Assembly (NCBI RefSeq): GCF_000724625.1 | Contig: NZ_CP007139.1 | Span: forward strand, 3,410,001 to 3,474,000 | DNA from: Fimbriimonas ginsengisoli Gsoil 348 | GTDB taxonomy: Bacteria; Armatimonadota; Fimbriimonadia; Fimbriimonadales; Fimbriimonadaceae | Length of the DNA stretch: 64,000 nt | Direction: 5' to 3' | Part shown: piece by piece, positions 44,529-53,318 of the stretch | Layout of the letters: each line of letters starts with the position of its first letter | Position numbering within the stretch: the first letter of the stretch is position 1 | Notes under the pieces: model-generated | What the model saw: only the letters and a program-made list of their open reading frames with translations | Databases searched by the model: none | Told to the model about the DNA's origin: nothing | Program-made: the position numbers and the translations under genes

Positions 44529-44598
44529 GTCTAATGGGACCCATGAGACCTATGTGTCCCATTAGACCTATGTGTCCCATTAGACCCATCCGTCCCAT
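44529..44598 (-). repeat. 18-bp tandem repeat
   Basis: Two exact units of GACCTATGTGTCCCATTA at 44547-44564 and 44565-44582, flanked on both sides by diverged partial units (GACCCATCCGTCCCAT to 44598; an inverted CTAATGGGACCCAT to the left). No gene. Confidence 0.75.
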
Positions 44599-44631
44599 CG
44601 CCGCCCCGCCCAACGCCCCAACGCCAATCAC

Positions 44632-45072
44632 CTACCTCTCCAGCGATAACATATAAACCACGTTCGCCTGCCCGTTCGGGCCCTTGGCGACGAGGCGGTA
44701 GGGGTGGGGTTTGGCGTCGACGTTCCAAATCGCCGTGTGGTCTCGGTAAACGGCGGCCGATTTGGACGAGCCGATGGTCGAGAACGGAACCGACGCCTTC
44801 GGCCGCACGAAGGCGGTCAGCGAGGTCAGACGGTCTTTCTTGAAACGGACAACGGCGGTTTGATAGGGGCCCGACTTCAGCGTCCAGACCACCATTTCTC
44901 CCTCGTCCTCCGCCTCGCGTCCTTCCTTTTCTTCCTTGGCCGAGGAGCCGAGCTTGTCCAGCTTTGCCCGGACTTGCGCCTCCTCCGCTCCGATCCGGAG
45001 ACCGAGGAGGGGAGGCGGGGCGGCCGAAGCCGCCCCGGTCTGCGAGATCGCGAGAAGGATAAGGCTCGTCAT
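44632..45072 (-). CDS. small secreted hypothetical protein
   Basis: 146 aa, signal-like start MTSLILLAISQTGAASA. The rest reads LLGLRIGAEEAQVRAKLDKL, a charged KEEKEGREAEDEGEMVV stretch, then strands with KSGPYQTAVVRFKKDRLTSL and YRLVAKGPNGQANVVYMLSL. I do not recognise it. The ATG at 45072 overlaps the stop of the upstream 805-aa gene by one base (TAATG), so the two are translationally coupled and probably functionally paired. Confidence 0.65.
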   Translation of the reverse strand: MTSLILLAISQTGAASAAPPPLLGLRIGAEEAQVRAKLDKLGSSAKEEKEGREAEDEGEMVVWTLKSGPYQTAVVRFKKDRLTSLTAFVRPKASVPFSTIGSSKSAAVYRDHTAIWNVDAKPHPYRLVAKGPNGQANVVYMLSLER

Positions 45073-47489
45073 TACGGCACCTTGTACACGGTTCCGCCCC
45101 GTGTCCCGTCGCGCCGAATAGAACCGCTTACCGACGTGTACGCTTGGCCTCGGAATCCGCAGAGCATCGACCCGCTACCGATTGGCGGTCCGTGGGTCAC
45201 CAGCGGGTTGAGCGCCGCGATCGGTACCTGAACCGTGATCGTGTTGTTGGTCTTATCGATCGAGCCGGTGGCCGCGCCGACCTTCGTGTAGCTCATGGAA
45301 CCATCCGGGAGGCGGGCTCCCGTTCCCCATTCGTAGGCGGCCGCGCCGGTAGCGTCGGTCGAGGCCTTCAGGTAGAACTGGTCCCCTGAGTCGGAAAGGC
45401 CGTTCGAATACTGCTGCGTGCCGTTGAGGCCCGCATACAGGGCGTTGGCCGTGAAGTTCATCCGCCAATTCATCAGCGAACCGAGCTTCGAGAGATCCGA
45501 CACCTTCATTCTGGCCACGATCGCCCGGTCGGCCCCCGTCCCCTCCGCGGTGTACTTGATGCTCAGGATGTCGAGCGGATCGCGGTTTGGAATGACCGCG
45601 AGCAGACCGTTGGCGACGTCCATCGGGAAGTCGACGACCTGAGATCCGTCCGTCGAGAGCGGAGCGAAGGCGGGGAGGTCGGGACCTTCCTGCGGGGTCG
45701 GCAACGCCGTGCCGGAAATCCCTAGCCCCGTGAGCTGCCGGGTCACGAAGCAGTTGCCCGTGAAGTCGTTATGGTCGTCGGTGTAGCCAATAACGGCGGC
45801 GCCGAGCGGGTCGAACGAGATCTGGAAGTAATCCAGCAGGTTGCGATTGTGACCGGCGCCGGTGACTTCAAGGCCGCTTTCGCTGATTGGCCCGTAGTGG
45901 ATGTAGTGGTCGCTCACCGGATCGAGGTGGATCGTGGGAGTGTCCGCCGTCGCATTAAACGTCTGCGCGTAAAACACTTTCCAGGTCGCGGTGTCGTTAT
46001 TCGCCGGACTCGCCGTTCCGTAGTAAACGATCCCGACGCTCCCCGGAACGGGGCCGGTCGCCATCCACGGCATCATGCAGGTGACGTTGTTCGGACCGTT
46101 GTTCACCCGCACCGGCAGACTCCAGGTCACCCCCTTGTCGAACGAGTGTTTCAGATAGATGTTCTGCCCGTTCGAGTAGCAAACGTACAGCGTTCCATCG
46201 TCCGCCACCTTGGTGACGAAGAAGATATGGGCCACTCCGTTCGGGTCGCTAGCGGCTTGGCGAACGGTGTAGCTAAGCGGCTCGCCTGTGACCGGGTCGG
46301 GAATGCCCACCGCGATCTGGCCGTTGCTGCCCGCGATGTAGACGGTTCCGTCGCGCTTATCGACGGCGATCGAACCGGCTTGGCCGATCTGGCCGGCCGT
46401 CCGGGCCGGCCCGTACGTTAGACCACCGTCGGTCGAGCGCTGAATCATCGTAACGGCCGGTTCGAGCGTCCGGTAGAACATGTAGACCGTCTTCGGGCCG
46501 AAGAACTCGAGCCACTGCCGGTCGTCGGCGGGGACGCCGCCGGTAACGTTGCCAATCGGATTCAAGGTGAACGAATTCCCTAGATCCTGAGATCGCGCCG
46601 TCGAAATATTCGCGGCGACCAGGCTGGAAAAAGCCAGGTTCGGCACGTTGTTCGGGCCGTCTCCGCCAAATCCGACCGCCAAATCGACGTCTCCGCCGCC
46701 GTCCGCTCCGAGCGAAGCCACATCGAGGCCGGTAAAGCTATCGGGCTGACTGCGGTAAATCGGGTTCCGCATCTTCGGGTCGTAGCCGCGGCTTCCGGGC
46801 CGGAGGTCGAAGTACCACAGGTCGACCCCCGCCGGGACTCCTCGGATACCCGCGATGTAGTGATTCCCCTGAGCATCCGTTCGGCTGCTCGGTTCGCCGT
46901 CGGATTCGGTGACCGGTGCTTTAACGGTTGTATTACTGCTAAACGACATCCCGAGCCGCCCGTAGATCGCGTTCCGAGTAGGAACCGTCGGCATGGGGAT
47001 GACCGTCGCCGACCCCTTGGGTTGGTCGATCTGCGGGGTGACCGCGTAATAGACGATGTGAACGGTGTAGGTTCCGGTCCCACTCTTGGAAGGATCGATC
47101 GTCGCCTCCTCCTTCGTTCCGGGTGCGCCGGTACCGGAGCTGGCGACCACGGGACCCGCATTCGAGTCTTTGTGGATGTACAGGTCGTAGTCGTTAACCT
47201 GGTTCGTCCACTCCGCTTTGATGTCGATTAGCCGCTTTGCCGCCGCCCAGTCGGTGGGGGTACCCGAAACCACCAGCGAGAAGGTGTCGCAGTTAACGCC
47301 ATCGACGCAGGCCGCTTCATCGGCGCCACCGGTGCCGGTAGCCGTACCGGTCCATTTCACCGAAGTTCCGGTCGGGCCAAGCGAGCCGTTAGATGGGTTG
47401 GCGCCCAGCGTGAGAAACGAAAGGGCCGCGAGGGCTCCAAAAAAAGACGCGCTTCTATGCGCGTAGGAAAGCCGAGGTGTAAATCTCAT
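45072..47489 (-). CDS. large secreted protein with sialidase-like (BNR) region
   Basis: 805 aa with a signal-like region at residues about 12-35 (ASFFGALAALSFLTLGA). An early beta-sandwich part (DIKAEWTNQVNDYDLYIHKD...GTYTVHIVYYAV) resembles a pre-peptidase C-terminal or P-type domain. The middle has BNR/sialidase-like strands with Asp-box-like motifs: MIQRSTDGGLTYGP, KHSFDKGVTWSLPV, and ARSQDLGNSFTLNP. The C-terminus is beta-rich. These resemble exported proteins with propeller folds; enzymatic residues of a true sialidase (Arg triad, Tyr) are not evident to me. It overlaps the next gene as TAATG. Confidence 0.7.
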   Translation of the reverse strand: MRFTPRLSYAHRSASFFGALAALSFLTLGANPSNGSLGPTGTSVKWTGTATGTGGADEAACVDGVNCDTFSLVVSGTPTDWAAAKRLIDIKAEWTNQVNDYDLYIHKDSNAGPVVASSGTGAPGTKEEATIDPSKSGTGTYTVHIVYYAVTPQIDQPKGSATVIPMPTVPTRNAIYGRLGMSFSSNTTVKAPVTESDGEPSSRTDAQGNHYIAGIRGVPAGVDLWYFDLRPGSRGYDPKMRNPIYRSQPDSFTGLDVASLGADGGGDVDLAVGFGGDGPNNVPNLAFSSLVAANISTARSQDLGNSFTLNPIGNVTGGVPADDRQWLEFFGPKTVYMFYRTLEPAVTMIQRSTDGGLTYGPARTAGQIGQAGSIAVDKRDGTVYIAGSNGQIAVGIPDPVTGEPLSYTVRQAASDPNGVAHIFFVTKVADDGTLYVCYSNGQNIYLKHSFDKGVTWSLPVRVNNGPNNVTCMMPWMATGPVPGSVGIVYYGTASPANNDTATWKVFYAQTFNATADTPTIHLDPVSDHYIHYGPISESGLEVTGAGHNRNLLDYFQISFDPLGAAVIGYTDDHNDFTGNCFVTRQLTGLGISGTALPTPQEGPDLPAFAPLSTDGSQVVDFPMDVANGLLAVIPNRDPLDILSIKYTAEGTGADRAIVARMKVSDLSKLGSLMNWRMNFTANALYAGLNGTQQYSNGLSDSGDQFYLKASTDATGAAAYEWGTGARLPDGSMSYTKVGAATGSIDKTNNTITVQVPIAALNPLVTHGPPIGSGSMLCGFRGQAYTSVSGSIRRDGTRGGTVYKVP

Positions 47490-47599
47490 CTGTGTGTGGC
47501 CACCTTAGGTGGGCCCCAATGCACCCACCGCAAAATTGCTTCCTTGAAGATTTGCGACATTCCCGAGTTCGCACCCTTGGGGCAAAGGGCCTAAGGGGC

Positions 47600-47690
47600 T
47601 AGCGGTTGGCGGTTGGCGGTAAGCGGATCAGAGCCTCGGATGTGGTGCGGCTTGGACCCTCTCGTCCGGTCTGCTAACCGCCAACCGCTA
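47600..47690. repeat. inverted repeat of a 15-mer
   Basis: TAGCGGTTGGCGGTT at 47600-47614 is inverted at 47676-47690 (AACCGCCAACCGCTA), with a 61-base loop. The same 15-mer recurs at 54912-54926 between yggS and tdh. No gene in this 235-base tkt upstream gap. Confidence 0.7.
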
Positions 47691-47711
47691 ACTGCTAACT
47701 TGGTCGGCGGG

Positions 47712-47717
47712 TAACCT
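47712..47717 (+). promoter_or_regulatory. -10 box of tkt, leaderless type
   Basis: TAACCT ends 7 nt before the ATG at 47725; no Shine-Dalgarno. Confidence 0.45.
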
Positions 47718-47724
47718 GCTTGGC

Positions 47725-49716
47725 ATGGCCGTTGCGACTCAGACCATTGAAGAGCTTTCGATAAATGCGATCCGCGCCCTGTCCATGGACGCCGTTCAAG
47801 CGGCCAACAGCGGCCACCCCGGACTGCCGATGGGCGCCGCGCCAATGGCGTACGCACTCTGGCATCGGCACCTATGCCACAACCCGAAAGATCCGAAATG
47901 GTTCAACCGCGACCGGTTCATCCTCTCCGCCGGCCACGGTTCGATGCTCCTTTACTCGCTCCTCTACCTCTCGGGCTACGACCTGCCCCTGGCGGAGATT
48001 AAGCGGTTCCGCCAGCTCCACAGCCAAACCCCTGGGCACCCCGAGAACGTTTTGACTCCCGGCGTGGAAATGGCCACCGGCCCGCTGGGACAGGGGTTCG
48101 CCCATGCCGTCGGGTTCGCGATCGCCGAGCGATGGCTCGCCGCGACCTTCAACCAGCCGGGCCACAACCTGGTCGATCACTACACCTACGTCATCTGCTC
48201 CGACGGCGATTTGATGGAAGGGGTCTCCTACGAAGCGTCTTCGCTTGCCGGCCATCTAAAGCTCGGAAAATTGATCGTCCTGTACGACGATAACGACATC
48301 TCCCTCGACGGCCCGACGTCGCTCTCGGTGAGCGAGAACCACGAGCTGCGCTTCCGTGCCGCGGAGTGGCATGTCCAGCGCGTGGATGGAATGAACGTGG
48401 ACGCGGTAGATCAGGCGATCCAGGCGGCGCAACAGGTGACCGACATGCCGTCGATCATCATGTGCAAGACGATCATCGGCTTCGGCAGCCCGAATAAGCA
48501 GGGAACCTCCAAATCGCACGGCTCCGCGCTCGGACCGGACGAGGTGAAGCTCGCCAAGCAGAATCTGGGCATTCCGCTCGAGCCCGACTTCTACGTCGCG
48601 GACGCCGCCCTCGAGCATTGGCGTCAGGCCGTCGATCAAGGCGAGAAGCTCCAACGGGAATGGGCGCACGCCCTCAACGAATATGCCGCCGAGTTTCCGG
48701 ACGAGGCAAAGCGGTTCCGAGCCCTCCTCGTCGGCGAATTCGGCCGGGACTGGCTCGATGCGTTGCCGGTCTTCACCGATGAGAAGCAGGCGACCCGAAA
48801 GGCGAGCAACACAGTGATTAACGCGGTGGCCGACAAGCATTTCGGCCTCTTGGGTGGAAGCGCCGACCTCTCGGAGAGCACCCTTACCACTCAGAAGAGC
48901 TCCGGTCAGTTCACCGCCGACAACCCTTCGGGGCGGAATGTTTTCTTCGGCGTGCGCGAGCACGCGATGATCGCCGCCGTCAACGGCATCACCCTCCACG
49001 GCGGCGCCCACGGTTACGGGGGTTCGTTCTTTACCTTCACCGACTACTGCCGCCCCTCGATCCGCCTCGCCGCGTTGATGGAGTGTCCGTCGACCTACGT
49101 GTTCACCCACGACTCCGTCGGTTTGGGCGAAGACGGCCCGACCCACCAGCCGGTCGAACATCTCACCGCCATGCGGTCGATCCCCAACCTAAACGTCTTC
49201 CGCCCCTGCGACGGCAACGAGACCTCCGCCGGTTGGAAGATCGCCCTCGAATCGAAGCGAACCCCGACCCTGCTAGTCTTGTCCAGGCAGAACCTGCCCA
49301 CCCTCTCCTCGCAGGACGTCCGAAATCACCCGGCCGAGAAGGGAGCGTACATCCTCCAGGAAGCCGCCGGAGGAAAGCCGCAAGTGATCCTCATCGGCAC
49401 CGGCAGCGAGGTTTCCACCTGCGCCGCGGCAAAGGCGCTTTTGGACGCGGAAGGAATCTCCGCCCGAGTTGTCAGCATGCCCAGTTGGTGGCTCTTCGCC
49501 CAGCAATCCAAGGAATATCAAGCCTCCGTCCTCGGAACCGGTATCCCCCGCGTATCCGTCGAAGCCGGCTCGACCCTGGCCTGGCCCCGCTACTCCGACG
49601 TCCAAGTAGGTATCGACCGCTTCGGCCTCTCCGCTCCTGGCGAAGAGGCAATGAAGGAGTTCGGTATCACTCCGGAGAACGTCGCAAAGGTGGCGAAAGA
49701 GGCGTTGAGGCGTTGA
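47725..49716 (+). CDS. tkt: transketolase
   Basis: 663 aa, the usual length. The thiamine-diphosphate domain has [38 protein letters not shown] (GDG...metal motif) and SLDGPT; the pyrimidine domain has [19 protein letters not shown] and [20 protein letters not shown] with the conserved His and Glu; the C-terminal domain ends [20 protein letters not shown]. It transfers two-carbon units between sugars in the pentose phosphate or Calvin-type cycles. A tandem repeat begins within its last codons (GAGGCGTT units) and runs on after the stop. Confidence 0.97.
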   Translation: MAVATQTIEELSINAIRALSMDAVQAANSGHPGLPMGAAPMAYALWHRHLCHNPKDPKWFNRDRFILSAGHGSMLLYSLLYLSGYDLPLAEIKRFRQLHSQTPGHPENVLTPGVEMATGPLGQGFAHAVGFAIAERWLAATFNQPGHNLVDHYTYVICSDGDLMEGVSYEASSLAGHLKLGKLIVLYDDNDISLDGPTSLSVSENHELRFRAAEWHVQRVDGMNVDAVDQAIQAAQQVTDMPSIIMCKTIIGFGSPNKQGTSKSHGSALGPDEVKLAKQNLGIPLEPDFYVADAALEHWRQAVDQGEKLQREWAHALNEYAAEFPDEAKRFRALLVGEFGRDWLDALPVFTDEKQATRKASNTVINAVADKHFGLLGGSADLSESTLTTQKSSGQFTADNPSGRNVFFGVREHAMIAAVNGITLHGGAHGYGGSFFTFTDYCRPSIRLAALMECPSTYVFTHDSVGLGEDGPTHQPVEHLTAMRSIPNLNVFRPCDGNETSAGWKIALESKRTPTLLVLSRQNLPTLSSQDVRNHPAEKGAYILQEAAGGKPQVILIGTGSEVSTCAAAKALLDAEGISARVVSMPSWWLFAQQSKEYQASVLGTGIPRVSVEAGSTLAWPRYSDVQVGIDRFGLSAPGEEAMKEFGITPENVAKVAKEALRR

Positions 49717-49755
49717 GGCGTTGAGGCGTTGAGGCGTTGAGGCGTTGAGGCGTTG
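49701..49755 (+). repeat. 8-bp tandem repeat at the tkt 3' end
   Basis: About 6.9 units of GGCGTTGA. The first two units lie inside the last codons of tkt, which therefore end in EALRR before the stop. Confidence 0.9.
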
Positions 49756-49779
49756 CCAGCTTGCTGCTTTACCCTTTCC

Positions 49780-49814
49780 CAACGCCCAACGCCCAACGCC
49801 CAACGCCCAACGCC
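49780..49814 (+). repeat. 7-bp tandem repeat
   Basis: Five units of CAACGCC, which is nearly the reverse complement of the first array's GGCGTTG. It sits just before the GNAT gene. Confidence 0.85.
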
Positions 49815-49840
49815 CTAACGCCCATCAGCTTCCCAAACCC

Positions 49841-50242
49841 ATGCTTCAAATCCACGAAGGACTCGACCGTATCGACTTCGAGACCGTCCACGGCTGGCTG
49901 GTGAATGCCTATTGGAGCGAGGGGATCGACCGGGCGACCGTTGAGCGTGCCGCCCGCAATTCGTCCCTCGTCATTGGCGCGTACGACGGCGACACGCAGG
50001 TCGGCTACATGCGAGTCGTCTCGGATCGGGCGCGCTTCGCTTGGATTGCCGACGTGTATGTGGCTGAAACCCACCGAAAGCGAGGTATCGCGAAGCAGAT
50101 GCTGCGCTACGCGCTCAGCCATCCCGAGCATCAAGGTCTACGCCGATGGGTGCTCGCCACCCGCGACGCCCACCCCATTTACGCCGAGTGCGGCTTCGTC
50201 CCCCTGCCCGAACCGGGACGTTGGATGATGCGCCCAGGTTAG
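49841..50242 (+). CDS. GNAT family acetyltransferase
   Basis: 133 aa from the ATG at 49841; the frame is open upstream only through the tandem repeats. The GNAT core is intact: ARFAWIADVYVAETHRKRGI (beta4 and the acetyl-CoA pyrophosphate loop, RKRGIA at about 82-87), KQMLRYALSHPEHQGLRRWV, and the closing HPIYAECGFVPLPEPGRWM. Substrate unknown; the N-terminal region (FETVHGWLVNAYWSEGIDRATVER) is typical of small uncharacterised GNATs, some of which act on amines or antibiotics. No genetic link to its neighbours. Confidence 0.85.
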   Translation: MLQIHEGLDRIDFETVHGWLVNAYWSEGIDRATVERAARNSSLVIGAYDGDTQVGYMRVVSDRARFAWIADVYVAETHRKRGIAKQMLRYALSHPEHQGLRRWVLATRDAHPIYAECGFVPLPEPGRWMMRPG

Positions 50243-50389
50243 GCGAAACCTGTACCGCAAAAGGGTTACCTGGATCGGGTGACCCGTAGATGGGTTCCCC
50301 TAAAACGTGGCTGAATATCCGTTGGAACAGCTACGTACACTTAACCGTTCTAATGACGGCTGTCCGGCCCCTGGGACAAGCAATTAACC

Positions 50390-52192
50390 ATGAAATTTTT
50401 GGGATCTCTACTACTTTGCGGCATAGCCGCCGCCGGTGTTGCCCAAGTTCGACCGGGTCTTCAAGTGAAGAAGCTGAGCCCGTTAGGGCCTGGGACAAGG
50501 TTACCGATCGAGGCGCTAGGCCAGAGGGGAATCAAATTCTCGCCGTTGACTCCCCAGCAGATGGCGGAGTCCAAGCAAGTTATTCGGGCTAACGGTTGGT
50601 TCGGTGCTCCGAGGAGCCCGCTGGACGATTTCGACCACGAAAGCCCGACGACCATGTTCGCGGACTATCTCGAGCACGGCCCGAGAGCCGCCGCTCCTCC
50701 GACCGCTCTGGCAACCCGGCCGCCGGCCCTGGTTTTGTACGATTCCGCCGGATATTCCGGCTTCGTCGGCAACCTATACGCCCGGATGCTTGCCAATACG
50801 CTCTCGAATTCCAAGACCCCGGTCTATGTGATGCCGGTCGAGAATTACACCGCCGGCGCCATGGCGGGATACGCCGAGACGTTCTACTTGGGAACGGTCT
50901 ACAACAACGCGCTTCCCGCCGCTTTCAAAGCGGACGCCCTTTCCACGACGAAACCGCTGTGCTGGATGGGCTACAACCTTTGGCAAATCGCTTGGACGGC
51001 GGACTGGACGGCCAGCGACCCGGCCTTTACCAACAAGTACGGGTTCACCTTCAGCTACATCGACTCCACATCGATGCCGCAGATCGTCTACAAGGGTCAA
51101 ACACTCGATGGCGATCAGCTCGCCAACGGCTTGGGTCGAGTGTCGATCCTGGATACCGCCAAGGTTCAGGTCTTGGCGACCGCTCAGACGACGGACGGTT
51201 CGAACTCGCTTCCCTACATGTTGAAGGGCGGCAACCTCTACTACGTCGCCGACGATCCACTTCAGGATAGTTCGGCGTGGCTGCGTAGCGACCGCTCGCT
51301 GGCGTTCGAAGACGTGCTGAACGACATCATCGCCTTCACCCCGGCGACCCAGCGCCAAGCCCTGCTTCGAATCGAGGACGTTCACCCGCAGTCCGATCCG
51401 AAGATGCTTCGAAGCATCGCCGACCTCCTCTACGCCGAAGGCGTGCCGTACGTCGTCTGCGTGATCCCTCAATTCGAAGACCCGCTCGGCGACTGGAACG
51501 GCACTCCCCTCTCCACTTCGCTGAAGAGCGCAACCGCGGTGGTTAGCGCGCTGAAGTACATGCAGAGCAAGGGTGGCCAGATCATCATGCACGGCTACAC
51601 GCACCAGTACTCCAACGTTCGCAACGCCTATTCGGGAGTGAGCGGAGACGATTACGAGTTCTACCGCGTGAATGTCGACTCAAACGGAAACGCCATCATC
51701 GTAGGCCCGGTGGCCGAAGATTCGGCCGCATGGGTGAAGAATCGGATCACCCTCGGCCTCAACGCCCTCGCGGGTGTGAAGCTGACGGCGACCGGCTGGA
51801 ACACTCCGCACTACTTGGCTTCGCCGGTCGACTATCAAGAGTTCAAGAACCGGTTCCAATACAGCATGTGCCGCGGCAAGATCTTCGGCATCGACCCGCA
51901 GGGTCGGCTGGCGTGGGTTGAGCAGGAAGCTCCTTACCCCATCACCGACGACTTGGGCGGTATCCGGCTTCCGGAGACCCTCGGTTACGTGTCGACGCCC
52001 GAACTGGGAACCGTCGGAGCTCTGCCCGCAGACCTGGTTGCCAAGGCGCACAAGCTGAAGCTGGTCACCCGCAACGGCTACGCCAGTTGCTTCTTCCACT
52101 GGTTCCTGCCCACTTCGATGCTGCAAGAGCTAGTGCGTGGAATCAAGAACGAAGGGTTCGTGTTCAAGACCGCTTCGTCCACCCTGAACTAG
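50390..52192 (+). CDS. secreted DUF2334 polysaccharide-deacetylase-like protein
   Basis: 600 aa with a signal peptide MKFLGSLLLCGIAAAGVAQ. The N-terminal 300 residues are beta-rich without a family I know. The C-terminal half matches the DUF2334 layout: LLRIEDVHPQSDPKMLRSIA (the Asp in the first motif), LLYAEGVPYVVCVIPQFED, then GGQIIMHGYTHQYSNVRN (metal His pair HGYTH) and later TGWNTPHYLASPVDYQEFK. DUF2334 is a carbohydrate-esterase-4-like fold, so removal of acetyl groups from an extracellular polysaccharide is likely. Confidence 0.8.
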   Translation: MKFLGSLLLCGIAAAGVAQVRPGLQVKKLSPLGPGTRLPIEALGQRGIKFSPLTPQQMAESKQVIRANGWFGAPRSPLDDFDHESPTTMFADYLEHGPRAAAPPTALATRPPALVLYDSAGYSGFVGNLYARMLANTLSNSKTPVYVMPVENYTAGAMAGYAETFYLGTVYNNALPAAFKADALSTTKPLCWMGYNLWQIAWTADWTASDPAFTNKYGFTFSYIDSTSMPQIVYKGQTLDGDQLANGLGRVSILDTAKVQVLATAQTTDGSNSLPYMLKGGNLYYVADDPLQDSSAWLRSDRSLAFEDVLNDIIAFTPATQRQALLRIEDVHPQSDPKMLRSIADLLYAEGVPYVVCVIPQFEDPLGDWNGTPLSTSLKSATAVVSALKYMQSKGGQIIMHGYTHQYSNVRNAYSGVSGDDYEFYRVNVDSNGNAIIVGPVAEDSAAWVKNRITLGLNALAGVKLTATGWNTPHYLASPVDYQEFKNRFQYSMCRGKIFGIDPQGRLAWVEQEAPYPITDDLGGIRLPETLGYVSTPELGTVGALPADLVAKAHKLKLVTRNGYASCFFHWFLPTSMLQELVRGIKNEGFVFKTASSTLN

Positions 52193-52195
52193 CGC

Positions 52196-52495
52196 TCACA
52201 AGAGATCCGGATCGATAAAGGCCGATGGGGACACGGTGTCCTCGTCGGCCATTTCCGTTTTTTCGTTTTCCAGCCGCCGCCGCTGCGTCTCCGCCGCGAC
52301 CGGGTCGCGCTTCGCGACCACCATCTTCCCGTGCCGGTCCACCACCCGCCACCAAGGCACATCCGGCGGACAGTTCGCCATCATCCGCCCCACGAGGTAA
52401 CCGCTCACCGGCCGCGACAACGCCGCCCCAAGCGCCCCATAAGCCGCCACCCGCCCCCGCGGAATCTTCTTTACCAGCTCCCAAAGTTCGTCCAC
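52196..52495 (-). CDS. alkyltransferase-like protein (MGMT fold, no cysteine)
   Basis: 99 aa from the GTG at 52495; the frame upstream runs through the intergenic repeat and is rejected. The MGMT DNA-binding wing is clear: VKKIPRGRVAAYGALGAALS, RPVSGYLVGRMMANCPPDVP, then PWWRVVDRHGKMV. The active-site PCHRV of MGMT is replaced by PWWRV, so this is an alkyltransferase-like (ATL) protein: it flips out O6-alkylguanine but cannot remove the alkyl group, and hands it to nucleotide excision repair. It is followed on the same strand by a divergent dispersed repeat. Confidence 0.85.
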   Translation of the reverse strand: MDELWELVKKIPRGRVAAYGALGAALSRPVSGYLVGRMMANCPPDVPWWRVVDRHGKMVVAKRDPVAAETQRRRLENEKTEMADEDTVSPSAFIDPDLL

Positions 52496-52513
52496 GAGGT
52501 TATTGTGTCCTGA

Positions 52514-52619
52514 CGTGGCACTGGCTTCCAGCCAGTGGGTCCCAAAGGCATCCTGCCTTTGGCCCAATTCACACGACCAGGATGGTCGTGATACGCATGG
52601 GCTGGAAGCCCATGCCACG
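52514..52619 (-). repeat. about 106-bp intergenic element, copy 2
   Basis: Inverted copy of 41927-42033, about 10.5 kb away. It fills the gap between the ATL gene (start 52495) and the stop codon of the oxidoreductase gene (52620). Confidence 0.8.
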
Positions 52620-53318
52620 CTACTTGCGTCGCAGGCGTTCGTCGAAGTCGCCCAGATCGGGCGGCGGGATCGCCGCCTCCGACTCCAGCCCGCGCAGCCG
52701 TGCTTCGAAGGAGGCGAGAATCGCAGCCCGGCTCTCTGGCTCGGCGTAACTGGCGCCGAATGCCACGAACGGTTCCAAAACGTCGAACCCCGTGTAGTGG
52801 AGAATGCCGTGATGGAGCGGATAGACGATCCTGGCAATGTCGCCCTGTAGGCCGTCGGCGGAATAAGCCGTTGCCGGACCGCCGGTCGTAAACGCCAGCA
52901 TGGCCCGCTTCCCTCGGAAAACCCCTTTGCTGTACCACCGCCCGCTCCCGTAGGCGAATCCCGCGGCGAAAACGCGGTCGACCCACCCCTTAAGGATGGC
53001 GGGGAAGCCGTACCACCAGAGAGGGAAGACCAGAATCAGCAGATCGGCCTGCGCAAGCTTCTCCATCTCCAAGCGAAGGTCGGCCGCGAAAGACCCGGCA
53101 GCGGTGGCCCGCTTCTGCTCCGTCTCGTAGCCGAAAAACTCAAGCCGGTCGTGGTCGACGAAATCGTGCCACCCCGGCACCGGGTTGAACCCCATCGAAT
53201 ACAGGTCCGAGACCTGCACCTCATGCCCCTGCTCGGTTAACGTCTGAACCGCCGCGTCTCTCAACGCACCAGTAAAACTCCGCGGCTCGGGGTGGGCGTA
53301 AACGACAAGGACATTCAT
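52620..53318 (-). CDS. NAD(P)H dehydrogenase (quinone), MdaB/NQO-type
   Basis: 232 aa from ATG 53318, at MNVLVVYAHPEPRSFTGAL, the FMN phosphate-binding loop of flavodoxin-like quinone reductases. Further family motifs: QADLLILVFPLWWYGFPAIL with KGWVDRVFAAGFAYG (the ring-stacking loop), and LAFTTGGPATAYSADG. Typical function is two-electron quinone reduction protecting from radicals. The last 40 residues are more variable. An internal CDS overlap on the + strand is a shadow. Confidence 0.9.
   Translation of the reverse strand: MNVLVVYAHPEPRSFTGALRDAAVQTLTEQGHEVQVSDLYSMGFNPVPGWHDFVDHDRLEFFGYETEQKRATAAGSFAADLRLEMEKLAQADLLILVFPLWWYGFPAILKGWVDRVFAAGFAYGSGRWYSKGVFRGKRAMLAFTTGGPATAYSADGLQGDIARIVYPLHHGILHYTGFDVLEPFVAFGASYAEPESRAAILASFEARLRGLESEAAIPPPDLGDFDERLRRK

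Noticed and set aside
49701-49814. CRISPR array
   Set aside because: The repeats are contiguous 7- and 8-mers without spacers.
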